DNA of 64,000 bases, taken from contig NC_088102.1 in the NCBI RefSeq assembly GCF_036370855.1, forward strand, positions 64,985,601 to 65,049,600. Reading direction: 5' to 3'. Shown piece after piece: positions 28,001-41,989 of this stretch. The stretch is from Dromaius novaehollandiae. Its lineage: Eukaryota; Chordata; Aves; Casuariiformes; Dromaiidae. The notes beneath the pieces were generated by a model. That model worked only from the letters and a program-made list of their open reading frames with translations. It did no database searches and was not told the DNA's origin. Each line of letters starts with the position of its first letter. The stretch's first letter is position 1. The position numbers were made by a program, and so were the translations under genes.

Positions 28001-28468
28001 TCATAACCACAGATCCCTGTATTGTAGTGTCTTTCATCTAAAGGTTTCTGAGTATTTCAGTCAGTAGCATAATTCATCATGCTGTATGAAAATCAAAAAG
28101 AAGCAAAACAAAAAGTTAGCCTAAACCACTTAAACTTAGCTCATTCTGCCCCAAACCACACTCTGCCCTGCAAGTACAAATAATTTATCTCAGTGCATGT
28201 GGCAACAAATTTTAAGGGGCAACCTTTTAAGGAAACCTCATAACATGCAAAACAAATCTTGAAAGCACCCAGCTTTGGGCTTTGTTATAAAAGTGTTACT
28301 CAGCTCTTTAGGCCCTGTCTTCGGTGAGCTGTGAACTTACCTCAAAACAGGTTGATTGCATGGTTATACCTTAAAGCAGCCACAGGATGAAGTAATCAAT
28401 GTCATTTTCCAGTGCTGTAAAAGAAATTTAGAATAAGAATGGAATTCATAACTTCATTTGATGTCTAT

Positions 28469-28484
28469 AGCACCCTCTGGTGCC
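28469..28484 (-). promoter_or_regulatory. CTCF-like core motif
   Basis: On the minus strand this reads GGCACCAGAGGGTGCT, close to the CTCF core (CCACCAGAGGGCGCT). It is a motif match only; occupancy is unknown. Confidence 0.3.
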
Positions 28485-29964
28485 ACAGAGCAATGGTCTT
28501 AAGAATATACATATAATATACAATATGAGAGATAGGTTATTTTTATTTCTTGTTAAGAGATCTACCCCAAACTTTCATTGTTTCTGTACAAATATTTACA
28601 GAACCAGGGCACACAATGTTTATGTTGACTTTAATATGGCCAAAATAATAATTGCTCACATCTCTTTGATTCCCTCTGCATGCAGTTTCACTTAAGCTAT
28701 TCTCTGAGGATAGAGCATCTTCATATAAATTTACTGTGCAACCAGGTTGGGCAACTTTTTCACAGTATGCTGATGGCAAAATTCTCTACTCATTGCATAG
28801 CTGAGAAATATGGAAGAAACATTATTAGATTCCAAGGGCCTAAGAGGGGAGGAAAAATACCCATGTCATTGCTAATTCCATTTTAGCTTTGGAATAACTT
28901 CTGTGGTTGTTTCACCTCCCTGCCCAAAAAAGGGTTTTCCAGTACCCACTCCTTGACAAGCCCAATGTCTGAACAGACAGAGCCACCCAAGTCTATCACT
29001 GACAGAGGGGAACTATATGGCTTTAATGACTCCCGCGTACTCTATGGTCACATGAACTGGAGCAAGCTGTACTATTAGCAACTTATTATTTCAATGCAAT
29101 TTACTGATTTCTATTTAAAAATATAATGTAGAATTGCCTATTTCAGCTTTATCACTAATGCTTTCTGAAGGAGCTGATCTTTTCTTGAGACTATATTTTT
29201 CTTCCCTTCCGCCACAGTAAGCTAAATAACCTGTGTTCCTTGTGCAACACACCGTTTCTAACATCAGAAGTGTGCTGAGCACTCTAATTCCAGTGCCAAT
29301 GCTCAGTGGGAACTGGGGACTCTTGGCAGTTCTTGCCACAGGCCTATTCTGCTGTCTGACATATAGCTCTACTGTGGAAACTTCCATGGCTTTTATGGAG
29401 AGCAAAGCAGCATTAAAGCCATCTATATGTAGTCACTGTGGTAATCCTTCAATCCACAGGGAAGAGAACTCTCTGATCAAATGCCTTTGAACATTTTTTA
29501 AAAAAAGCTATCTTCAGTGTCATAACAGCTTTGACCCCTTCTGTAAGATGGGCAGCAGACAGCGAAGCAACTGCAAAGGGCTTAATTCTGGTTGAGCTCA
29601 GAAGACTCTGATGTTTGTATACATTGGACATAAAACATTAAAAAGGCAGTGTAAAACGTAACAGGGAGATGTTTTTTCTTTCCTCCCTATACTTAGCCTT
29701 CCTAGCCTTTAAAACTCCAGAATTCACTACTGCTAATAGCAAATGTTAGCTTTTATAGAGAAATGAGGTAAGGACTACATCCCGATGTCACAGAAGATGG
29801 AGGCTGGGTCCTCTGGATCTAATGCAGAGACTGTAAAAATTCAAAATAAAAGGATTAAGGCTCAGTTTTTCCTCTGACTTAAGATGCATTTGCCTGAGGT
29901 CCCCTTTGTATTGAAAGAAGAGTTAGGCAGTCTCAGAGAATAATTTACACATCTATGATCTGAA

Positions 29965-29978
29965 CTGCCCTCTAGAGG
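29965..29978 (-). promoter_or_regulatory. CTCF-like core motif
   Basis: The minus strand reads CCTCTAGAGGGCAG, one mismatch from CCACTAGAGGGCAG, a frequent CTCF core. It lies about 1.5 kb from the similar site at 28469 and in the same orientation. It is a motif match only. Confidence 0.3.
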
Positions 29979-32195
29979 TGGCTATCTCCATAACTGACCT
30001 AAGGTGGCTGCAGCTCTAACTTCAGGTGCTCAGTTAAGTGCCTGCAGTTAGGTGGGAGGAATCTGGATCTGTTCTCCCCATGCGGCATTTCTACAATCTC
30101 ATAACTGTGGATCACACACAAAGCAAAATTTATAACTTACACAATGCAATATTTTGTTGTACAATTATTCATCTGTGATTTCCTGCAGAGATACTAATCA
30201 GTGGGTGTCACTTGTACTACGGTGCTTATTTAATTTAGAATTTGAGTATAAATAACATCCTCTATTCCAAGTCATCTGAAAGCAAAAAGGAGGAGCTATG
30301 TGTTCAAGCACGGAGCTTTGGGTTTCCTGCTTGTTGGTCCACATCCATGCCAGGTCCACACTGGCTGAAGAGTTTTGCCACCCAGTGACTGAAATTAAAA
30401 GGTGCAGTAACCATAGCCGAGTCTGTAATGAGGAAGATCTAGAAAAAGCCCCAGAGAAGTGCAGCAGTATGATCAAGCATTGAACGAGGAAGTAAAAAGA
30501 GCCCCTTTTAGCTCTGGACTGGCTTCTGCCTGTCTATTAGCAGAGGAGTGTGGGGAAGTTACTTTAGCATTATTGCTCTTCTTCTGTTGGTCTCACAGAA
30601 GACACCTAGGCACTGCTCCCTGGCACTATAGGGGACATCAAAAAGGATCTCCCTACACAGCTGCCTGTGGTCTGGCCACTGCCAGGGATGTTCATATGGA
30701 GAGACAGAACCATACTGAGCTGAAAAACAATCACAGGACTAAATAATAAATCTTAGAACTTTAATAACTCTAAGAGCCTTAATAACTCAATGAGCACAAG
30801 AGGATTATAGCACTTTTAGCGATGGGAAAACACAGATACTAACGCATTTCCTGCCAAATAAGCCCAGGTTGTGCTAATCCTTCAATACAAGACAGATGTA
30901 AATACAGTAAATCCTCTTTCTCAAGCACCCTTTTGCAGGTATGTGCTTGCCACTGCAGTTCCAGTGCTATCCAGTGCAGAACGCATTCCCGGGATATAAA
31001 AGAGGTAGTCTTGGCACCCCTCCATGTGATTCACTCCCTTCCGCAGGAGAGAGTATGACTGGTCTTTGCAGAACAGAAACAACAGAAGGCAGCTCTGTGT
31101 AAGAAGTACAGCTCTGCTACAATCACACTAGAGAGACAGGACTATTTACTCCTTACCACAAAAAAACAGGGACAAAAGATGGTTCTGGGATGTGAAGTCC
31201 CAGTCCTGTGCCCAGTCCAATAGCTTGTATCCCTCTCACTCTGTACTTGATGGAAATTTTCTTCAAGCTTTTTGTCTATTTGCTTGTCAACTTATAAGCA
31301 CAAAGCTGAAATAACCAGCAATCCACCATTCCTGCTCTCTCTGCTGTTTGTATTCATCCATGCTCCATATCTCAGACACATTTCATACTGTACAGATCAT
31401 CATATCGTATTCTTCAGTCAGCTTGGTACTATAAGGCAGCCTAAAACTCACCTGACTGCACTTCTCTGCAACCTCTACCTGACCTGTCAGTGACCCACTG
31501 CACTCTACAGAGTCTGATGTTAAGGAGACCCTCAGAAGTACAGGACTGGTGCAAGTGAAATCCCCGAATTGTCAGGACACAACTAGGAAGGATCTTCCAT
31601 AGCTCTTTGCAATGCACCACTTCCAGGAGCACCATTTCTCAGCACTGCATTAAGCATATATCCAATAATACCTGTGCACGGCAGGGTACACTGGATCTGC
31701 TTACCTAGAGCTCCTGTGTCTGCTCCGGTCGTGCCAGTAGCTAGGCAGCCAACATACCGTCACCTCACTTCAAGGAGTAGTGCCTCACAAGGTGATATTC
31801 TCTGGGAGTGACGCCACAATGTTGGCCGGTTAGCACTGAGAGGTGGTCCCCGCGCCACCGGAGTGCCTCTCCTGGGGGACACGGCTTCCTGGAGGGACCA
31901 GGTCAACATGGTGGTGAGTACATGTTGAAGAGGTAGGTTGGGTCGGAAGGCCTCTGCGTATTCCTGTAGCGTACTAAGCTCTGCTCTCGTTTGTGCCACT
32001 GTAAAGTCCGTCAGTGTGATATCTACTCAAAAGAGCTTCATAACAGCTTTCAAAATATGCAGTAATTATGAAAATTAGGGAACTTTAATAAAGATACCTA
32101 GAACTAACAGATTTTTTTATTCTAATGGCCTTAGAATATTGGGGTAACTAAAATTAACTGAGTTGTTATATAGGAATCTATTAATTCTTTTACAT

Positions 32196-32242
32196 GTTCT
32201 TCACATTTTCTCTCTTTTTCTCTCTCTCTCTTTCACTCTGTT
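32196..32242 (+). repeat. Polypyrimidine simple repeat
   Basis: A CT/TTTCT-rich run (CTCTCTTTTTCTCTCTCTCTC) within KCNC1 intron 2. It is simple sequence, not placed before any recognisable exon. Confidence 0.6.
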
Positions 32243-35200
32243 TGTTAACATTTACTTGTTTTTACTGTACGTTGCTTGCAGCTTGTGTATGTTACAGACT
32301 GTCATATTTTATTCTGTGAAGTTTTTCTCCAATTCCCATCAACCTGAGCTCCATATTGGGCAGCCGAGGAGATTACAATACAGTTCTTTAATGCAAAAGA
32401 ACAAGGAATGTCACAGACTATAGGTAACTTCATTGAGGTTGTGACACAAAACCTGATGCAAGGTATTAATGCAAAGAGTAAGTACCTGGTATGACAACAG
32501 AACTACTTAGTTAAATTACTACTTTTTTTTTTTCCAGATAGTCTGCATGGGAAAAATTAATTTTCATTGCTCGCCAGCAGAAAAATTCCCAAGCCTACCA
32601 ATTTAGGATTTTTTTTCCACTACCATTTTGAACACCAGTGATACCCATGTTGACATATCATAACTCATTTTCAAAGGCTTAAGCCCATATTCTCTATGTT
32701 GCATTTCTCTAAGCTATATTTCCTTCCATACTCTCCAAACCATAATTTCATCATTTCATCATCCTTTGTCTGTGGTTTAATACATCTTCTCCACAATTCT
32801 CTTCCTAATTTAATATAGTTATATCCCTTTCACTCTAAGGACCTGATTTAAGAACAACAAAAATGAGCCCTTGCCCATGGGATCCGCATTTCTTAATGCT
32901 GCATGAGGCTCTGGAGCCCATAAAAATTGATTTCTGTAGCCTAAGATGATCTGGCACGGAAGCATAATCATTATTTTGCAGAATCGGGTCTTGATTGAAG
33001 TATTTTGTTACAATCTCCCCCAATTACCTAAACACTACTCTGAAAGAATGATAAAAAAACCAGCTTATAGATTTTCTTTGTTAATTTTCTACAGGGACAG
33101 TACGAAGTTTATTGTTTCTAATCTTATTCTTAATCACTAGTGAATTCTATGTTAATTCAGAAATCGCTACTACCACAGGCAAACTCAAGAAAAGCTTATT
33201 TTTCTCAGTCTGCAGTTCCTATGCCTCCCAATTCTCTGTTATACTCTGAGCCTCCCATAACCCAGTGGAGAAGCACAGCAGAGCGCAGATGGAGCCCAGT
33301 ATAAAAAGCGATTTATACTGATGCAGTTGATGACTGGCCAATGAATATCAACGGGCAGCAAACACTATCCAGGAAACCAAAACAGAAATAACCTGATAAT
33401 AGGAATGAAATTTGAATTCAAGAGACTCAAAAGAATGGGGAATTGAGTTCTAAATACTGCATTTCCACACATGATCTTGGAGAGAAATTGGGGGATATAA
33501 AGTCATTGGGGATTTTCAGATGCTGAGCAGCTCTTAACACTTCCACAGACTCAGGTAAACGTCCTTGGACTCATACCTTTTACCTACATTATGGTCATTT
33601 GCTCAGCACAGGAAGTAGCAGGCAAACATGATGCTGCAAAAGCAGGAGGCAAATGGGAATGCACAATCTTTCATTTTCCCTACAGTAAAGATGGCTAGGA
33701 AATTCTCTGTCCTCCATGAGAAACTACGTCAGCCTCAGGGCTGCTCCACCTCCCACTCTCCAGACTATAACCTCATAGCTGAAAAAGGCTAGAGCACAGC
33801 AGTCCTCCACCCTCATCTTGGCCATGCCATCCTTGTCCCTGTGTCATGCTATCACTAGCCTGAGAGACAGGGAAAACTGTCATACCAAGACAGTTTCTTG
33901 TCGCAAGCATCGCAGAACACAGTTAATGTCTGCCACGTTAGTAGTTCTTTTATATCACCAGAAAAGTGCAAAAGGTCCACAAAACAGAAGAGTTATTAAC
34001 TCACTAAGTGGACAATGTAGCATTACTTTCTTCAGGGACTCCAGCTGGATTAAAGGTCTCTGCTGAGACCAGATCCTTCTTCAGGAGACACTTTGGGCAG
34101 CTACTAAATCCTAGGAGCCATGCAGCGTGACAGGGCTGAAAATGGGCAAACACCTCCCCAAGCCATGAAATGAAATCCAACAGCACTCTCTTACTGTTGG
34201 GAGCAGGACTATTCGCAAACTGTAGTAACAGCAGTCCCAGGACTGGGATTATGGCTGTAAGAGCACAGCTGCAGCCTAGTCAAGGTGTGGGTCCATCTTT
34301 AGGTGTACAAGGGCTAGTAGCTTGGAATGTAATTTTGGTCAAAAAAGGCCCCCCAGTAGAAAGGTCTTCATCCTCCAAACAACTTTCTCTCTCAGTTCTG
34401 GCCCTGTTCTGCACTTGGCTGCTCCTACCTCCTTCCTGCTCCTCAACCCCTTCCCTTGGGATGGCAGTAGAGACCCTTCAAGTCTCCTGAGTCTTTATGG
34501 GATGGCAAATGGCTGCTCAGGGAAGTTGTAGGTGCTCAGCCTTGAGTCCTACAGAATCCAAGGCCAAGAGTCCTTGCCTCTCTCAATCCTTAAACAAGGG
34601 CTTCTAGGAGGGAAACAGTCTGTTTCCTCCTGGAAGAGATTTCCAATGACCTAAAGGGATTAAAGGAATCAGCCTGATGTCTCCCAATTGCTGTGTTTCT
34701 GATCTAGGGCTGAGAAGACTCTATGCTCTTTAGCACAATACCAAGGAATTTGGCTTTGTTCATGCAACCAGGCACTGAGAAAGAGAACCTGCAAATCCCA
34801 CAGGTAAATCTGCATGGATACCAAGCTGTGACTTAGGGGGTTTCTCTCAGCCCTGTTTCAGTCAAAGTGGTCATGACCTACAAAAGTTCCTATAAGGACT
34901 AGAAAAGGCATTGGATTTCCAATCTTATAAGGACTGGAAAAAGCTCACCCTGAGTGCCTTTCTACTCATCCATTCTTTGGGCAAGTGGCCACCTTGTAGC
35001 TCTGTAGATATGTGGGAGTCAAAGGAGGGGAGCAACAAGCACAAGGGGAAGCAGTGTGAGTGGGGAGTCCCCTGGCCCCCACACAATTTCTGAAGACATC
35101 TAAGGTAAGAAGGGTAGACCAAGAACACATCTTTTGGCAGCTTTGGAGAATGGTGCTGTATGCTAAGGTAAAGGGGACTGGGGTGGCTTTCCCACTGCAG

Positions 35201-35764
35201 GAATCACCTCTGTACATGTGCCACACTTGCAAGCATAGATTGAGGTCCATGAATATATCATACGTGGAAGTCCATCAGTAGTCTGAACTTCAGATCCAGT
35301 TCAAATAGGTGGAGATTCAGTACTGATGTTTACATGGCTCTAGCTAAAGTCAAAACCAGCAGCACTGGTAAAGTCACTATGACAGTCTGCAATAACTTGT
35401 TTCTAATTTGTGCTATGATAAAAGAGATGCATGGGCATGGACAGTCTCCCCTGTGCTTCTCTACAACATGCAGAGTATGTCAATGCAAAATCTAGTAGTT
35501 CTCCTGAGGTTTTATCAGAATCCCCCCATTCTGAAATTCCGTGTTTGCTTCAAAACACTTGGGGCGTTTAATAGCACTTTTCTGGAAAAGGAGGTGGAGG
35601 AAACAGGGAGGAGGAAGAAAAAAATGGAAATAATGCAAGTGAGGTAGTTGTGAAACAAACTACTCACCTAGGAGACCTGCTGAATACTTTTTTCAGCCTC
35701 TCAGCCAAATCTCTGCAGGTGAATGTTTAAAGCTGGTGCAGTTAACTAGGTATTCACAGATACA

Positions 35765-35915
35765 ATGATTATGGAGATAAGATGCCCTGCTGGGAGTCAG
35801 AAGATTGCTCTTGTAAATAACCTCTTACATAGCGGTGGGCAAGTCACTTCACTGCATGGTAGTTTTATCTATCTGTAAAACAGAAATGATAACATTGCGT
35901 TTTCTGTGTGAATCA
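35765..35915 (+). repeat. MIR-like SINE
   Basis: GGGAGTCAGAAGATTGCTCTT, then GTGGGCAAGTCACTTCACTG, then TTTTATCTATCTGTAAAACAG and AAATGATAACA follow the MIR order from left part through core. This is the best-preserved MIR-like copy in the window. Confidence 0.6.
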
Positions 35916-35999
35916 GTTTGCCATCTAAAGAAGAAAAATACTGCATAAGCCTAATTCAGATGCTGGGAACAGGGAGGAAAAAACTCCTGTAAGTTCAGT

Positions 36000-36070
36000 A
36001 GGCCAGAACTGAGGCTTAGAAGAGTTAAGGACCTAGAAGAAGTAGTCAGTGTGGCTAGACTAGTAGTCAT
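36000..36070 (-). repeat. MIR-like fragment, reverse orientation
   Basis: AACTGAGGCTTAGAAGAGTTAAGGAC matches in outline the reversed MIR core (AAACTGAGGCACAGAGAGGTTAAG). It is short and old. Confidence 0.4.
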
Positions 36071-38589
36071 CAGAGAGTAACGCTTTCAGCTGTTTTGCTT
36101 TATCTGGGGTTCTTCCAAAACCAAGGCAAATCTCAGAAAAAGCAAACATGCAAATTGCAACTTAAGAAACCAACATAAATAACACCAGTTCACTCCATCT
36201 TTAGACTTGCATTCCTGAAATTGTTCAACACGCACACTTGCTAATGAAAGTAACGGGAACTTCTCACTGTTAACTGATGACACCAGATTTTTTTTTTCCC
36301 CCTAAACAGACTAATCACATGTTAAATGTGATGCGATTGCTGAGTTCCATCGTCACAGAACTAGGTGCTGCAGACAGCAATTCTTAAATATCTGGCAAAA
36401 TTGTCATCGCTGAAAGGCGTTACTGTCCCCAGTGTGATCCCTAGGGCATGGCCCATGCCTACAATATAATGCCCTGCTGTTCATATCTTGGAGGGTATAT
36501 GCAGAGAAGAATATGCAACAGATACTGGCAGCACACTTCAGCGATTCATCTGTAATTCCCCATCCCTATTTACTCTCTTCTGTTTCTTCTGAACAAAAAT
36601 AAAATAATGAAGTTGCAGATTTCCAACAACAAGCACAGAGAAACTCAGTAGTGCTAAGGGACCCTGAGGAGGCTACTAGAGCAAGCTTCCGCTGAAATTA
36701 CTAGGGATGTAGAATACAATTTTAGAAATCAGCTCTAAGGTGGTCAACCTTCTTGCTGTTCATGCACAGGGGAGGCCGCGAGCTGCTCCCAAAAGGACGG
36801 ACCACTCTTATTAGTGAGCAGCTGGACCCGGACCACTCTGCTCAAAGGTGCTTGGAGCCCCATGGGTGGACCAGGGCTGCTTCCTTTGCAAGCGCTGTTT
36901 TGCAAACCCAAGCTGAGGTGCAGCAGTGGGAGTTGCTCAGATTTTGGTGCAGAGCTGTGCTAACACAGCTGTCTCCCTCATTTCAGGATCAGAGCTGCCA
37001 ACTTGTAGAAGCAGAAGCTTAGGAAGAAGCACAGTTCTTTGCTTATCCCTGTAAGGACAGCAGCTCCCCCTGAACGTAGTTATGTGATTTTGAAATCAAC
37101 AGCTCAGTACCTGCAATGTCATGGTTACTATGGCAGCCAGGTCAGGTTTTGTGCAAAGAGTAATATTAAATAGCACTACAGGGGTATTCTGAACAGAAAG
37201 GAATTGCAACTTACTGCAACCTTAAAACTTTAGAATCCAGTTCAAATTAGTGTCTACAAACATTAAAATGCACCTATCGCTTTTGCCAGTTTAAACGTAC
37301 TGAGAGACCTAATTAGTCCATTGCTTGCAAAACAAAACATCACTACCTTCCTTTTGGGGGAAATAAATTGACTAATACTGCATAGAGAAGAAAGGAGCCA
37401 GAGGTGAGATATTTGCAAAAAAGGCTGTTTATGTAGTGACAAGCCAGTACCATCTAAATCAAAGAGGAAACAGGGCACAGAGTGCAATTGCTGGTGCACG
37501 AGAAGATGCATGGTGTGTGTCATATACATCTGTATGCATGCGTGCACGCATGCGCAAAACAAAAAATGTAATTTGAAAAGTCTTCAGCCTCCTATTCATT
37601 CATCATATCCATCTGAAACCAGAGGACCAAAACTATCTCTCTGAACTGTCCCTGTTGTATTTTCTCTTTTGGGCTTGTTTTATTACTTGGCTTCAAATCT
37701 ATTGACAACTAAATGACAGCATCGTGTAGAGTTCAGATTAAGCTAGTATGCAAATCTGGAAGAGGCACTGAATTAAGTTTATCCACTGACTCTGTCTTTC
37801 CTAAAAGGCCTGTAGGATCACCCACAGATTTTGCCTTGCGGTGTCTAGGTAATAAGCATTGTGCAACCGAGGAGCAGGATGCTGCCAATAGCACTCAATT
37901 AACATATCTTAGTATTAATGAAAATTCAGGAAGCACACTTTGACTGTTTTTTCTCTCTTCAGCCAAAATACTCATATTGAGCTGTGCCATATTTCGAGTA
38001 TATTCTCAATATACTAATTTGCACTTTAAAACATTAAAAATAATTAGCATTTAAGTTGTTTTATAAACGTGAAGCAAGTCACACAGAGAAAACATACTAT
38101 TCGCAGTCTATCCTCATGGGAATGCGTGGAGTAAAAGGGCAAATCTGACAACTTGTTTTCATTATTTACAGTCAAGAGTAAATTTTACTCTGTTCATTTT
38201 CCAAATTCATGGCCTGTTGTATTGTTTTCCATATGTAGTGTCCTGTGCTGGCATTGCAAATACTGTATGTGTTTCCAAGGAGAACATCAGAAAATGGATT
38301 TCTTGCTTTCAAATCCATATTCTGCTGTCGTATTTCCATACATAACGTACTCTGTGTGTCTAAAACACGTACAGCCATTCTGCACAACTGGTACCAGAAA
38401 CAATATAAAACAACCTGGGTAAATTTGGGGAGGGGAAGAGCAGGAATTTTCCCCTCGGTAACCTCCCACAAAGATATAAATCAGCACAAATAGAATATAC
38501 TCAAATACTAAACCACAACTCACAGTCAACTGCCTCTCCAAAGCTCTGAGCGACAGTAGGCTTCATGGCAAACAGGTCATTCATACTCC

Positions 38590-38900
38590 ATCTGACGTCA
38601 TGCAAAAACATGATCCGACTTCTAACCGCGGTCTTCTGCTCGCAGGACTAGGAACCAATGCACACCCGTTTCCGAAACTGCCCCTCAGTGTGGAAGTACA
38701 GGCGGCTGCTGTTACACCTAACGCGATCGCATTTTGTTTCTCCTCCCACTTAACAGCCTTTATTTTATTTTAGTGCAGTGCCCATGAACGCAGTGTCTAG
38801 GACAGACGTACTACCTTTTGTAGAGTCGCGGTAGAAGTCGTTAGCTGTGAACCCTTAATTTGCAGCGGGAACGCTAATAAACAGTGCATAGTGTTTCAAT
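38590..38900 (+). promoter_or_regulatory. CpG-dense block with a perfect CRE just upstream of exon 3
   Basis: A full palindromic cAMP-response element TGACGTCA lies at 38593-38600, with ATGCAAAA directly after it. About 300 bp follow with many CpGs (AACCGCGG, AACGCGATCGC, GTCGCGG, AGCGGGAACGC), against a CpG-poor intron background. The block ends about 25 bp before exon 3. Kv3.1 transcription is known to respond to cAMP/CREB through a CRE in its main promoter. Whether this intronic site is active is inference. It could mark an internal promoter, an enhancer or a splicing-related conserved element. Confidence 0.4.
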
Positions 38901-38902
38901 AG

Positions 38903-41106
<2,204 letters not shown>

Positions 41107-41243
41107 GTTACGAAATGTCACGGAGCCTTAACAGCATAGCTGGCATAAGTGGAAAAGCGATAGGATTATCCTCAGTGTCTGCGCCCTACAGCTCTCCTAG
41201 TCCAGTGAGACGTTCTTGGTCTCCCATCCCATCTATTTTGTAG
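41107..41243 (+). CDS. KCNC1: KCNC1 alternative terminal coding exon with a Kv3.2-like C-terminal tail
   Basis: The acceptor AG at 41105-41106 follows a T-rich tract. With the G left over from exon 3, the first codon is GGT (Gly), and the frame then stays open for 44 more codons to TAG at 41241-41243. The peptide starts [16 protein letters not shown], passes through [16 protein letters not shown] and ends IPSIL. As I recall, the long KCNC2 (Kv3.2) tail has the same architecture: a YEKSRSLNNIAG-type start, a SPxxSPxPxRRSxSP centre and a PIPSIL end. Joined to exon 3 it would give a channel of about 609 residues instead of 585. The end S-I-L fits a class-I PDZ ligand, and SP/RxxS sites suggest phosphorylation. 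It is either a separate splice choice or a longer version of the 3' terminal exon. Expression is not shown by the sequence. Confidence 0.8.
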
Positions 41244-41924
41244 CATGGATCAGTAGCAGAGAATGGTCTAAAAAGCTTTATTTTCAATTAGCCTATGCTA
41301 TGTTGCATATAATCCAGGTGACTAAGTCTGAAGATGCAATGTCTCACGGTAGCACCTGCTGGGAACGGTGTTACTATTGACACTAGGTGACAACACTCCT
41401 AAATAGCATCCAGATGACAACAGGCAGGCATTTCCATAGCACTGGTGGGCTATACGTGCTGCATGGTATCAGTACATAGGACGAAGGGTAGATGCACCAG
41501 ATAGTTTCTCTCCTGGTGCAACATGCTAGTATATGCTTATTTTGGCTAATGGTGGATCTACTGGCTCTGTATGGAATGGGTTAGGCATTTAGTCAATGCT
41601 GAAACATGCCAACGATGGAAGATTTTGCTTTTCTCAGGATATTTTTGAGCCATAGGAACCCTGCAGGAGTTTGAGCAAAGAAGCACAGTAGGATGAAACT
41701 TTGCATGGGCGCCTATTTTAAGCTGAAAGCAATACTCAGACACACTGTAGAGAGGTCTCAGTCTGGCTGACTGCATGGAAAAAAAATCCTGTTGAAGAAG
41801 AATATGGCTGCCTCTGCATGTAGCTATTTCACCTTTTCCTCCTTCCTTTAAAACTAAGATGCCAAGCTTGATGTGAAAAGCACAGGGAAGAAGCTCAAGT
41901 ACTGATTGTATTCTTTACATGCAG
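41244..41924 (+). other. KCNC1: Sequence between the two alternative KCNC1 3' terminal coding segments
   Basis: This is 3' UTR if the acceptor at 41106 is used, and intron if the Kv3.1b acceptor is used. I see no AATAAA in it. A transcript using the Kv3.2-like tail would therefore probably run on to the polyadenylation sites after 42.9 kb and carry the Kv3.1b coding sequence untranslated. The 3' end TATTCTTTACATGCAG is a good acceptor. Confidence 0.6.
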
Positions 41925-41989
41925 ATCTTTGCAAAGAAAGTCCAGTCATTGCTAAATATATGCCAACAGAGGCAGTCAGAGTGACCTGA
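41925..41989 (+). CDS. KCNC1: KCNC1 terminal coding exon, Kv3.1b C-terminus
   Basis: After the acceptor TTTACATGCAG, the bases AT complete the split Asp codon. The frame then reads DLCKESPVIAKYMPTEAV and three more residues (RVT) before TGA at 41987-41989. This is the recalled Kv3.1b C-terminus of mammals. With exons 2 and 3 and a human-length exon 1, it gives 585 residues. Phase and boundary agree with exon 3. The terminal residues do not form a class-I PDZ motif, unlike the alternative tail at 41107. Confidence 0.95.

Noticed and set aside
36753..37022. GC-rich 89-codon open frame in intron 2
   Set aside because: The start (GGTGGTCAACCTTC and following) looks more like an old dispersed repeat than coding sequence, but I could not name the family. 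No splice context was found.
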